Assembly (NCBI RefSeq): GCF_965283645.1
Contig: NZ_CBDIPG010000001.1
Coordinates: 5,022,001-5,086,000 of the forward strand
Length of the DNA stretch: 64,000 nt
DNA from: Kordia sp965283645
GTDB taxonomy: Bacteria > Bacteroidota > Bacteroidia > Flavobacteriales > Flavobacteriaceae
Direction of reading: 5' to 3'
Made by a program: the position numbers and the translations under genes. Below the pieces are notes generated by a model. It was not told where the DNA came from, did no database searches, and saw only the letters and a program-made list of their open reading frames with translations. This document shows positions 45,780 to 53,465 of the stretch, piece by piece; position 1 is the first letter of the stretch; every line of letters begins with the position of its first letter.

Positions 45780-46253
45780 ATGCTGTATAAAAGCAAACAA
45801 ACCATAAAAAAGAGAGGAAGTTATTACCATTTGGAAATTTCAGCGGAAGTAGTACATCAATATGAAAAAAAGCGCGCCACACGATTCATCTGCACGATTG
45901 ATGAAAAAGTGAAATTGCATTGTGGATTGAATCATTTGAGCAATGGAAACTATTATATAATGGTTGCAAAACGTTATATAAAAGCGTTGAACAAAGAAGA
46001 AGGCGATTTGGTTTTGTATACACTTGAAGAAGATCCTAATCCGCTTGGCGTGGAAATTCCAGCAGTATTGGAAGCTTTTTTAGCGCAAGATGTAGATGGA
46101 AAACGAATCTTTGATCAATTGACTGATGGAAGAAAACGAACCTTAATATTTTCAATCTTACGAATCAAGAACTTTGACAAACAAGTGCAAACTATACAAA
46201 AATTTTTAATAGCTGAACACGATAAAATTCAAGCTAAAAAAAAGAACTGGTAA
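45780..46253 (+). CDS. YdeI/DUF1905-type protein
   Basis: The 157-residue protein starts with a DUF1905-like segment (YYHLEISAEVVHQYEKKRATRF, NYYIMVAKRYIKALNKEEGDL) and continues into a YdeI/OmpD-associated helical region (TDGRKRTLIFSILRIKNFDKQVQTIQKF). It is cytosolic; the function is unknown. It lies 9 bases after the lipoprotein gene. Confidence 0.8.
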   Translation: MLYKSKQTIKKRGSYYHLEISAEVVHQYEKKRATRFICTIDEKVKLHCGLNHLSNGNYYIMVAKRYIKALNKEEGDLVLYTLEEDPNPLGVEIPAVLEAFLAQDVDGKRIFDQLTDGRKRTLIFSILRIKNFDKQVQTIQKFLIAEHDKIQAKKKNW

Positions 46254-46286
46254 CAATTTAGTATTTACAAGTTCATATATGTATTG

Positions 46287-46519
46287 ATGACTGAATTTAC
46301 AGAACATCTAAAAAAGTATCCAATAAAGATGACGCTCTAGCTTCAAGAAATGATTTTGGAATGTATATTTTTGGCGCTATTATTTACAGAACAAATTTCT
46401 ACGGATTACTCAAAGAAAAAGTAAAACATGTTTTCAAGATAGATAGTACCATAGCAGTGCTAACAATTGTTTTAACCGTCGCAATTCAAGGAGCACTTTG
46501 GATTATGTTGTTTCTCTAA
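46287..46519 (+). pseudogene. Frameshifted remnant of a small membrane protein gene
   Basis: An ATG at 46287 opens MTEFTEHLKK and then hits a stop; shifting frame at the A run continues through RNDFGMYIFGAIIYRTNFYG and a hydrophobic helix (IAVLTIVLTVAIQGALWIMLFL) to the stop at 46517-46519. The hydrophobic segment and continuity across the shift suggest a decayed gene, but no family match is claimed. It overlaps the end of the converging TetR gene by 4 bases. Confidence 0.4.
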
Positions 46520-47097
46520 TCTAATAACGTTAATACAGTATCTACAGAAGCTAATAATTCTTCTTCATTTGAATCTGTCTTAGAAACAATTTTTATTCCG
46601 TTATAAAATGTATGTAAAATGGAAGCTAAATTTTTAATGTTTTTCGTTGCCGAAATTTCCCCAGATTGTACACCTTTTTCAAGAAAATCATGAAACGTAC
46701 GTTCCATAAACGCTTTATTCTCTTGAATAATCAATAGCATTTCATCATCATTCGGAACCAACTCAGTTGTTACATTAATCACAAAACAACCTTTGCGTTC
46801 TGTATCACAAACTGCTTCCGAAATTCCGCCTTTAAAAAGTTCTCGCAAACCTGCTTTTACACTTTCCTGACTTTCCAAAAAAGCTTGCAATTGCTTTCTA
46901 TTTGTGGTTTGATATTGCTCAAAAGCTTTGTCAAATAACTCTTTTTTTCCACCATACGTGTCATAAATACTCGCACGATTGATTCCTAAATAATCAACCA
47001 AATCTTGCATAGATGTAGCATGAAAACCATTTCGCCAAAAAAGACACATTGCCTTATGTAGCGTTTCCTCTTCATTAAATTTTTTAACTCTTGGCAT
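46516..47097 (-). CDS. TetR/AcrR-family transcriptional regulator
   Basis: From the ATG at 47097 the protein has 193 residues with an N-terminal TetR HTH (TLHKAMCLFWRNGFHATSMQDL, YLGINRASIYDTYGGKKELFDKAF) and a C-terminal ligand domain. The frame extends 16 codons upstream (to 47145), but those bases form a hairpin and lack family similarity. It is the likely repressor of the adjacent SDR gene, whose promoter carries two matching palindromes. Confidence 0.92.
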   Translation of the reverse strand: MPRVKKFNEEETLHKAMCLFWRNGFHATSMQDLVDYLGINRASIYDTYGGKKELFDKAFEQYQTTNRKQLQAFLESQESVKAGLRELFKGGISEAVCDTERKGCFVINVTTELVPNDDEMLLIIQENKAFMERTFHDFLEKGVQSGEISATKNIKNLASILHTFYNGIKIVSKTDSNEEELLASVDTVLTLLD

Positions 47098-47109
47098 ACA
47101 ACTAAAATA

Positions 47110-47134
47110 GTAGGGACAGTAAAAGCTGTCCCTA
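47110..47134. promoter_or_regulatory. Perfect hairpin in the TetR gene leader
   Basis: GTAGGGACAG (47110-47119) and CTGTCCCTAC (47125-47134) form a perfect 10-bp stem with a 5-base loop, 12 bases upstream of the TetR start codon. It may be an operator or a translation-affecting hairpin; it is GC-rich compared with its surroundings. Confidence 0.55.
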
Positions 47135-47518
47135 CAAAAATACATATAATACTAAGATGATTCCTAATCAAATCATCATTCTTAACGTGAATTCGATATA
47201 AAAGTTAATAGGCTTTTTGTTCTTTTCCGCAGTGTAGTAAGGCTTTCTCGTTAAAAATTTTTGAATCCTTGGAGAAAATTTAGGAAAGCCTAACGGTTTT
47301 AGCTTTTTTCCGCTAAAAACACCGCTGGAAATGTTTACATTCATGAATCCCTTAATATAAAATAAGTATGCATGAACTAAAAGTGCCTTTTCTATGTTTC
47401 GTTTTCTTTGGGCAAACAAATAAAATGAAAAATAGAAACTGAATTTCTGTCATTTAACTATACCTCTTATAAAAATTGAGAAAGGTATTTTTATGAAAAT
47501 TATATCGAAATCTAGTTC
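47135..47518. other. Gene-free interval with nested hairpins
   Basis: About 380 bases without a supported gene. It contains several inverted repeats (for example AAGGCTTTC/GAAAGCCT around 47235-47290 and TTTTAGC/GCTAAAA around 47298-47318). A minus-strand frame of 83 codons (47168-47419) has no recognised feature and spans the hairpins, so I treat it as spurious. The region resembles a dispersed non-coding repeat. Confidence 0.45.
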
Positions 47519-48274
47519 TTAACTCAACAATGGATTCACATTCATTCCACCATCCACATTATATTCGCTTCCAGTAATAAATGAAGCTTCATCAGACGCT
47601 AAAAAAGCAACTACATTTGCAATATCTTCGGGTTGTCCGAAACGTTTTAATGGAATTCGTTGTTGCATTGCTTGTGCCAATCCGTTTAATTGCTCTTCAG
47701 GCATTCCTGTTTTTCCAAAAATTGGTGTTTCAACAGGTCCAGGATTTACAGCATTCACCCGAATTTTTCTAGGTGCCAACTCAGTTGCGGCAGTTCTAGT
47801 AAAAGAATTCAATGCAGCTTTTGTAGCCGCATAAATTGCCGTATTTGGCATTCCTGTATATGCATTAATTGATGATAAATTGATAATTGACGCACCATCA
47901 TTTAAAATTGGTAAAAACTTTTCTGTTGTAAAAACGGCGCCTTTAAAGTTAATTCCAAACTGAGCATCATACACTTCTTCTGTAATTTGTCCGATTGGAG
48001 CCGGAATAAAAATTCCTGCATTTACAAAAAGAACATCTACATTTCCGTGTGATTCTTTTACTTGATGTACCAAACTATCAATCGCGTCAAGCGAAGTTAC
48101 ATCGGCTACAATTCCTGTAACGCCCAATTCGTTTGCTGCTTTTTCTACACGTTCTTGTGATCTTCCTGTAATAATTACGTTTGCGCCTTTTGCTTTCAAC
48201 TTTGCTGCAGAAGCATATCCAATTCCGCTATTTCCTCCTGTAACTACGGCTAATTTTCCTTGTAATGAACTCAT
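47519..48274 (-). CDS. SDR-family NAD(P) oxidoreductase
   Basis: The 251-residue enzyme shows the Rossmann TGGNSGIGYASA, LFVNAGIF, the catalytic Ser/Tyr/Lys in NLSSINAYTG and YAATKAALNSF, VNAVNPGPVETPI, and the C-terminal ITGSEYNVDGG. It is a classical SDR of the 3-oxoacyl-ACP-reductase-like type; the substrate is unknown. Its promoter region is shared with the divergent membrane gene and has two TetR-type palindromes. Confidence 0.95.
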   Translation of the reverse strand: MSSLQGKLAVVTGGNSGIGYASAAKLKAKGANVIITGRSQERVEKAANELGVTGIVADVTSLDAIDSLVHQVKESHGNVDVLFVNAGIFIPAPIGQITEEVYDAQFGINFKGAVFTTEKFLPILNDGASIINLSSINAYTGMPNTAIYAATKAALNSFTRTAATELAPRKIRVNAVNPGPVETPIFGKTGMPEEQLNGLAQAMQQRIPLKRFGQPEDIANVVAFLASDEASFITGSEYNVDGGMNVNPLLS

Positions 48275-48307
48275 ATTATATAATTTTTTATGATTAATTT
48301 TATTTTA

Positions 48308-48319
48308 GAACGATCGTTC
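48308..48319. promoter_or_regulatory. TetR-type operator palindrome 1
   Basis: GAACGATCGTTC is a perfect 12-bp palindrome located where SDR transcription should start. It matches the second palindrome 35 bp away in 10 of 12 positions. Confidence 0.7.
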
Positions 48320-48325
48320 CGAATA

Positions 48326-48333
48326 CAAATATA
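48326..48333 (-). promoter_or_regulatory. -7 element of the SDR gene
   Basis: The minus strand reads TATATTTG (TAnnTTTG), 51 bases before the SDR start, lying between the two palindromes so that a bound repressor would cover it. Confidence 0.6.
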
Positions 48334-48342
48334 TAAATAACA

Positions 48343-48354
48343 GAATGATCATTC
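48343..48354. promoter_or_regulatory. TetR-type operator palindrome 2
   Basis: GAATGATCATTC is a perfect 12-bp palindrome, 35 bp centre to centre from the first, with shared form GAAyGATCrTTC. It lies upstream of the plus-strand promoter. Confidence 0.7.
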
Positions 48355-48380
48355 CAAATAAAAATTGAAATATTTTTTAA

Positions 48381-48388
48381 TACATTTG
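48381..48388 (+). promoter_or_regulatory. -7 element of the 165-residue membrane protein gene
   Basis: TACATTTG matches TAnnTTTG and lies 26 bases before the ATG at 48415, downstream of the second palindrome. Confidence 0.55.
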
Positions 48389-48414
48389 GAGTACCAACTA
48401 GAAATTACGTCAAC

Positions 48415-48912
48415 ATGCAATCAAATACACAAGAATTAACACCAAATAAGTACATAAAATCATTATCCATAATTCACATGACGTTGTTAGCAGGAATGAT
48501 TTTGTTTGGTGGATTTGTATTGTTTCAATTTAGTGGCGGAATTACACCAGCTTTAGACACAAACGATACGTTACTTTTAGTATTTCCAGTCATTGTAGTT
48601 GTAGCAATTTTGGCAAGTCAGGCAATATTCAAAAAACTAATAGTTGCTACAGAAAGCAAAACCGATTTAAAATCAAAATTAGTGGGTTATCAAACGGCAA
48701 CCATTATAAAATTGGCATTGATAGAAGGTCCTGCATTTTTCGGAATTGTGTTGTCAATGACTACGGGAAACACAGCTTACATTGCAATTGCAATCGTTTT
48801 GGTAATTTATTTTTTACTCCAAAAACCAACACTTACCAAAGTAGAACGTGATTTAAAATTACGAGGAGAACTTCGAAATCAATTTAACAGGTATGATGAA
48901 GTAATTGATTAA
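48415..48912 (+). CDS. Hypothetical four-helix membrane protein
   Basis: The 165-residue protein has four hydrophobic segments (IIHMTLLAGMILFGGFVLF, LLLVFPVIVVVAILASQAIF, ALIEGPAFFGIVLSMTTG, YIAIAIVLVIYFLL) and a charged C-terminal tail. No family was recognised. It is divergent from the SDR gene and shares its regulatory region, so it may belong to the same TetR regulon. Confidence 0.75.
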   Translation: MQSNTQELTPNKYIKSLSIIHMTLLAGMILFGGFVLFQFSGGITPALDTNDTLLLVFPVIVVVAILASQAIFKKLIVATESKTDLKSKLVGYQTATIIKLALIEGPAFFGIVLSMTTGNTAYIAIAIVLVIYFLLQKPTLTKVERDLKLRGELRNQFNRYDEVID

Positions 48913-48918
48913 AAATGT

Positions 48919-49440
48919 ATGAATACACCATCTAAAAAGTTACCATTTCATATTTCAAAAGTTAAAAAAAATGTATATGATGTATGTGGTTTTGAACTGT
49001 CTAAATTTCAACTAAATGAAGAAAGTACGGAATATGAAGCGTGTACATTTCAGTTAGAATCTTCTCAAATTATTTCCAGAACGGCAAAAATTACACCTAA
49101 AAAAGTGGGCCAATTTGTAACTATCTGGAAACGAAATTTAGCAGGAATCACAACGCCATTTCATGAATCAGATACATTCGATTTTCTGGTTATAAATGTA
49201 CAAAAAGATGAAAGTTTTGGTCAATTTGTATTTCCGAAATCAATACTTATTCAAAAGCGAATTATAGCAACAACAACAAAAGATGGAAAACGCGGTATTC
49301 GTGTGTATCCACCTTGGGATTTGCCAACGAGCAAACAAGCAATTAAAACAAAAGCTTGGCAATTGAATTATTTTCTTCCAATTACTACACATGCGAATGA
49401 TGTACATAAGATTAAGAAAATATATTTTAAGGAATTCTGA
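48919..49440 (+). CDS. MepB-family protein
   Basis: The 173-residue protein matches the MepB family: YEACTFQLESSQIISRTAKITPKKVGQFVTIWKRN, HESDTFDFLVINV, FVFPKSILIQKRIIA, GIRVYPPWD and KKTK-like end. The family is often found with multidrug efflux loci; its role is unknown. It lies 6 bases after the membrane protein gene and is probably co-transcribed with it. Confidence 0.88.
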   Translation: MNTPSKKLPFHISKVKKNVYDVCGFELSKFQLNEESTEYEACTFQLESSQIISRTAKITPKKVGQFVTIWKRNLAGITTPFHESDTFDFLVINVQKDESFGQFVFPKSILIQKRIIATTTKDGKRGIRVYPPWDLPTSKQAIKTKAWQLNYFLPITTHANDVHKIKKIYFKEF

Positions 49441-49503
49441 AGAATCATGCAACTCTTTCATTTTTTTATTGTCAGTATACTATAAAATTGACCGAAAAAA
49501 TAT

Positions 49504-50580
49504 ATGGAAAATAGAATCATAGGAATTGATGTCGCAAGAGCTTTGGCAATTATAGGAATGATTCTCGTAAATTTTAAAATGATTTTTGGGCAAGAAGGAG
49601 ATAGTTGGTTACTAAACTTCACGGCGTTATTTGAAGGAAAAGCGGCGGCTTTATTTGTAATTTTAGCAGGAATCGGAATTGCATTTATGACCAACAAAGC
49701 GATTCAGAATAATGATAAAGTTCAATTGCGTCAAGCGCGAATAAAAATTTTTAAAAGGGCACTTTTACTATTCATCATCGGACTTTCATACATTATCATT
49801 TGGCCAGCAGACATTCTACATTTTTACGGAATATATATGTTGGTAACGCTATTCTTTTTAAAAGGAAACACACGGCATATCATTTTTGGAATTCTTAGTT
49901 TTCTACTACTTTATCCAGTGTTGATGTTTTTTATAGCATATGATACCGGCTGGAATTTTAACAATTATTCATATACAGATTTTTGGACGATAAACGGTTT
50001 TGTACGAAACCTATTTTACAACGGATTTCATCCTGTAATTCCTTGGACAGCTTTTATGTTATTGGGTTTGTGGTTTGGACGACAAGATTTGAATAACGAA
50101 AAATTCATCAAAAAAACATTCATTGTTTGCGTGCTCATCGTCATAGGAATGCAATTATTTTCAAAAGCATTAATTTATATACTTTCTGAAGGAAATGAAA
50201 AAATAATTACAGAATTAGCGCCAATTTTGGGCACAAGTCCAATGCCACCGTTACCCATATACATGATTTCATCTAGTAGTGTTGCCCTGTGTGTTATTTG
50301 TGTTTGTATTTGGTTTGCGAAGCGAATGCAACACGGTTTAGTTATTAAGATTTTAAAAAGCACAGGGCAATTAGCATTGACGTTTTATGTAGCACATATT
50401 ATTTTAGGAATCGGAATTGTAGAATTACTATCAACAAAGGCATTGGGAGAATTTTCTATTGAATTTTCAGTGTTGTATGCGATTGTATTTAGTAGTATTT
50501 GTATCGCTTTCGCAGGAATTTGGACACGCTACAAAAAATATGGTCCGTTGGAATGGATTTTACGAAAATTGACAGGTTAA
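49504..50580 (+). CDS. DUF418-family membrane protein
   Basis: The 358-residue protein begins IIGIDVARALAIIGMILVNF, typical of DUF418/acyltransferase-3-related multi-pass membrane proteins, and has about ten hydrophobic segments (for example ILHFYGIYMLVTLFFL, WTAFMLLGLWFGR, ALTFYVAHIILGIGIVELL) ending YGPLEWILRKLTG. The function is unknown; acyl-transfer across the membrane is a possibility. Confidence 0.9.
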   Translation: MENRIIGIDVARALAIIGMILVNFKMIFGQEGDSWLLNFTALFEGKAAALFVILAGIGIAFMTNKAIQNNDKVQLRQARIKIFKRALLLFIIGLSYIIIWPADILHFYGIYMLVTLFFLKGNTRHIIFGILSFLLLYPVLMFFIAYDTGWNFNNYSYTDFWTINGFVRNLFYNGFHPVIPWTAFMLLGLWFGRQDLNNEKFIKKTFIVCVLIVIGMQLFSKALIYILSEGNEKIITELAPILGTSPMPPLPIYMISSSSVALCVICVCIWFAKRMQHGLVIKILKSTGQLALTFYVAHIILGIGIVELLSTKALGEFSIEFSVLYAIVFSSICIAFAGIWTRYKKYGPLEWILRKLTG

Positions 50581-50591
50581 TGTTACAGTTT

Positions 50592-51929
50592 TTAATTTTC
50601 CACGGTATTATCAAAACTCAACTTAAAACTCGTTACACCATTTTCAGATGTAAAGAAAATGTTTCCGTCATGTGCTTCTACAATGCTTTTCGTCAACGTT
50701 AATCCAATTCCTGAACCATCTTTTCGCGTGGTAAAGTAGGGAATGAAGATATTTTTTTGAATCTTCTTAGAAATTCCAATTCCGTTATCGGAAACGGTTA
50801 TATGTACACGATTTTGATCTGTTGAAAGATTGACCGTAATTGTTGGTGTTGAAGCTTCTTTAAGGGCGTATAAACAATTGGAAATTAGATTGATAATTAC
50901 TTGTTCGAGTTGTTGTTTATCTGCAAGAATTGTTACGTTTTCTTCGTGTAGAAAGTTGAGTTGAATATTATTTTCTTTAAATTCTTGCGCAAATAAATCC
51001 AACGTATTTTTGATAGTTTCTGTGAAATTGATCTCTTTTTTATCAGGCAATGGCAACTCTGATAATTGACGATACGTATTTACAAAATTGTTTAAGTGTA
51101 ACGAACGTTTTTTGATAATTTTCAAGCCTTGCGATAATTCTTCCAACGTATCTTCATCAGGATCATCTTGCAAAAGCGAATCTAAATTTTCTGCCAAACT
51201 TGTAATGGGCGTAATTGTATTGATGATTTCATGCGACATTACGGTCATCAATTTATACCAAGATTCTTTTTCTTTTTTATCAATTAATTGCTGAATGGTT
51301 TCCATTGTCACAATCAAATATTCAAACTCATTTGTGTGTGTAATGGAAGTTTTTAGGAAAAACGATTCTACTTGATCATTCACCGTTAAGGAAATGGTAT
51401 GTTTTACACGTTTCCACTTTTTGGAATCAATAATGGTGACCAAAGGCGTAATTTTTTCCTTTAATAATGCCCATTTATAAAATTTTGGAATCTTGAAAAA
51501 GTCTACAAAAGCTTTATTAAGCTGAAAGACTTCAATTTGTTCATTGCTATCTTTTCTTAGAATTAATACACCAATTGTTAAGCTTTCAATGATGTTTGTA
51601 AAAATTAATTGTTCTGAAGTATGTTGCTGACTTTTTATTCTATATTTATTTTGTAAAGCGGCTATTTTAGCGTGTAAACTGTTTGATCGTTTGTCAATCG
51701 AAATCATATTAGAAAAATCATCATGCAACAAACAATCTACTGTTTTTTCTACATCAATAAAGAGTTTTTGTAAATAATCAAAACATAAAAACGATTGAAA
51801 TAGCAATAATAAGCTAAACCCAGAACCATTAATTAGATATCCTTTTTGAAAAAAATAAAAGATTAAAATCGCGTTAAGCGAAATCAAAAATACACGAATG
51901 CAGAGTTGTATGTATACTTTTTTTCCCAT
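50592..51929 (-). CDS. Sensor histidine kinase (NtrB-like)
   Basis: The 445-residue kinase has two hydrophobic segments at the N-terminus (LISLNAILIFYFF, LLLLFQSFLCF), a PAS-like region (about 115-215), and the dimerisation His in VMSHEIINTITPITSL. The ATPase half shows ISNCLYALKEA, VSDNGIGISK and GSGIGLTLTKSIVEAH. It directly follows the sigma-54 activator gene (adjacent stop and start) and is its probable partner. Confidence 0.93.
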   Translation of the reverse strand: MGKKVYIQLCIRVFLISLNAILIFYFFQKGYLINGSGFSLLLLFQSFLCFDYLQKLFIDVEKTVDCLLHDDFSNMISIDKRSNSLHAKIAALQNKYRIKSQQHTSEQLIFTNIIESLTIGVLILRKDSNEQIEVFQLNKAFVDFFKIPKFYKWALLKEKITPLVTIIDSKKWKRVKHTISLTVNDQVESFFLKTSITHTNEFEYLIVTMETIQQLIDKKEKESWYKLMTVMSHEIINTITPITSLAENLDSLLQDDPDEDTLEELSQGLKIIKKRSLHLNNFVNTYRQLSELPLPDKKEINFTETIKNTLDLFAQEFKENNIQLNFLHEENVTILADKQQLEQVIINLISNCLYALKEASTPTITVNLSTDQNRVHITVSDNGIGISKKIQKNIFIPYFTTRKDGSGIGLTLTKSIVEAHDGNIFFTSENGVTSFKLSFDNTVEN

Positions 51930-53300
51930 TTACAGTTGATGTTTTTCTAAACGTCTATACAAAGCGGCACGCGTTAATCCTAAATCTTTGGCGGCTTTGG
52001 AAATATTTCCATGATGTTTGTCCATTGCTTGCTGAATCAACATTTTTTCAGTTTCCTCTAAATTAAGCGTTACAGGTGCATTTGTCGTAACTTTTCGTGA
52101 AGAAAAATGTAAATCTTCCAATTCAATACTTGTATTGTCTGTAATAATTACGGCGCGTTCTATAATATGTTCGAGTTCGCGAATGTTTCCTGGCCAATTG
52201 TAATTTTTCAAAGCTGTTAATGCCGCAGTTGAAATAAAAGACAATTGTTTGCGATAGCGTTGATTCAATTTTTTTAGAAAATGGGTTGCTAATATTTCAA
52301 TATCATCTTTACGATCGCGCAATGGTGGCAATTGCAATTCTATGGTGTTAATTCTGAATAATAAATCTTGTCGGAAGGTTTGCTCGTTTACCATTTCATG
52401 AATTGGTGCGTTGGTTGCACAAATAATTCTGGCATCAATTGGACGTTCATTTCCTTCACCTAAACGTGTTACTTTTCTATTTTGAATAACGGTTAATAAT
52501 TTCGATTGAAGGTGTAACGGTAAGTTTCCAATTTCATCTAAAAAAATTGTTCCACCTGAAGCCAATTCAAAACGTCCAAGCGTATCTTTTTGTGCATCTG
52601 TAAACGCACCTTTTGCATATCCGAATAATTCACTTTCGAATAAATTTTCGTTCAATGCACCTAAATCTACATGAATAAACGGATGATTTTTACGATTGGA
52701 TTGCAAATGAATTTCTTTAGCAAACACATATTTTCCTGTTCCGTTTTCCCCTAAAATTAACACATTTGCATCTGTTGGCGCAACTTTTTGAACCAGATTA
52801 ATAGCTTTTTTCATTGCAACCGAAGTTCCAATAATATGTTCCGTTTGTTGGTGAAAATCTTTATCAACTCGTTCTTGAACAGTTTCAAGTTGTGTCGTTT
52901 TTCGTTTCGATCGAGCCAACTCAACACCAGCATTTACAATGCCATACAGTTTTTCGGTGTTCCAAGGTTTTAAAATGAAATCGGTTGCCCCTTTTTTAAT
53001 GGCTTCTACCGCCAAATGGACATTTCCGAAAGCCGTCATGAGAATTACAGTTGTTTCCGGACTTATCTTTTTTATATGTTGCAACCAATACAAACCTTCT
53101 TTTCCATCTTCAAAACCAATGCGATAATTCATATCGAGCAACACTACATCAAAGGTTTGTGCTGTGATATGATTTCCAATCTTTTTTGGATTGTTAGTTG
53201 TGATAATTTCAGTGAAATATTTCTTTAAACTAATACGTGCCGAAAATAAAATATCGTCATCATCATCAACAATTAATATAGAAGCTTCTTTTTTTCTCAT
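51930..53300 (-). CDS. NtrC-type sigma-54-dependent response regulator
   Basis: From the ATG at 53300 the protein has 456 residues: receiver (ILIVDDDDDIL, VVLLDMNYR, FILKPWNTEKL), AAA+ sigma-54 interaction domain (LGENGTGKYVFAKEI, FGYAKGAFTDA with the GAFTGA loop as GAFTDA, GGTIFLDEIGNL, LLFRINTIELQLPPLRDR), and a Fis-type HTH (HHGNISKAAKDLGLTRAALYRRL). Note Tyr replaces Ser/Thr in Walker A (GKY). The frame extends 19 codons upstream to 53357. It is divergent from the HlyD/ABC operon, which has a matching sigma-54 promoter. Confidence 0.95.
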   Translation of the reverse strand: MRKKEASILIVDDDDDILFSARISLKKYFTEIITTNNPKKIGNHITAQTFDVVLLDMNYRIGFEDGKEGLYWLQHIKKISPETTVILMTAFGNVHLAVEAIKKGATDFILKPWNTEKLYGIVNAGVELARSKRKTTQLETVQERVDKDFHQQTEHIIGTSVAMKKAINLVQKVAPTDANVLILGENGTGKYVFAKEIHLQSNRKNHPFIHVDLGALNENLFESELFGYAKGAFTDAQKDTLGRFELASGGTIFLDEIGNLPLHLQSKLLTVIQNRKVTRLGEGNERPIDARIICATNAPIHEMVNEQTFRQDLLFRINTIELQLPPLRDRKDDIEILATHFLKKLNQRYRKQLSFISTAALTALKNYNWPGNIRELEHIIERAVIITDNTSIELEDLHFSSRKVTTNAPVTLNLEETEKMLIQQAMDKHHGNISKAAKDLGLTRAALYRRLEKHQL

Positions 53301-53329
53301 ACTACATAGGTAGTAAGATGTTTGATAAT

Positions 53330-53356
53330 GAACAAAAAAATGTTCGAAAATGAACA
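53330..53356. promoter_or_regulatory. Three phased half-sites, probable enhancer for the NtrC-type regulator
   Basis: GAACA (53330), TGTTC (53341) and GAACA (53352) alternate in orientation with starts exactly 11 bp apart, so they lie on one helix face; the last two form TGTTC-N6-GAACA. The array is 64 bp upstream of the -24 element and next to the regulator gene. Binding by that regulator is inferred. Confidence 0.6.
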
Positions 53357-53419
53357 CTCTTAAAATTGATTAAAAACTTAAGTATTTATATTTCAGATGT
53401 TTATGTATTTATTAATTCA

Positions 53420-53435
53420 TGGCACAAGAATGGCT
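53420..53435 (+). promoter_or_regulatory. Sigma-54 promoter of the HlyD/ABC operon
   Basis: TGGCAC-N5-TGGCT fits the sigma-54 -24/-12 consensus (TGGCAC-N5-TTGCW) with GG and GC exactly 10 bases apart; it ends 30 bases before the ATG at 53466. The divergent NtrC-type gene supplies the required activator. Confidence 0.8.
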
Positions 53436-53465
53436 TTATACTTACCAGACAAAATAATTTGAACA

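Noticed and set aside
47168..47419. 83-codon minus-strand frame upstream of the TetR gene
   Set aside because: No recognised motif, unusual composition and it spans several inverted repeats; more likely chance or a non-coding repeat.
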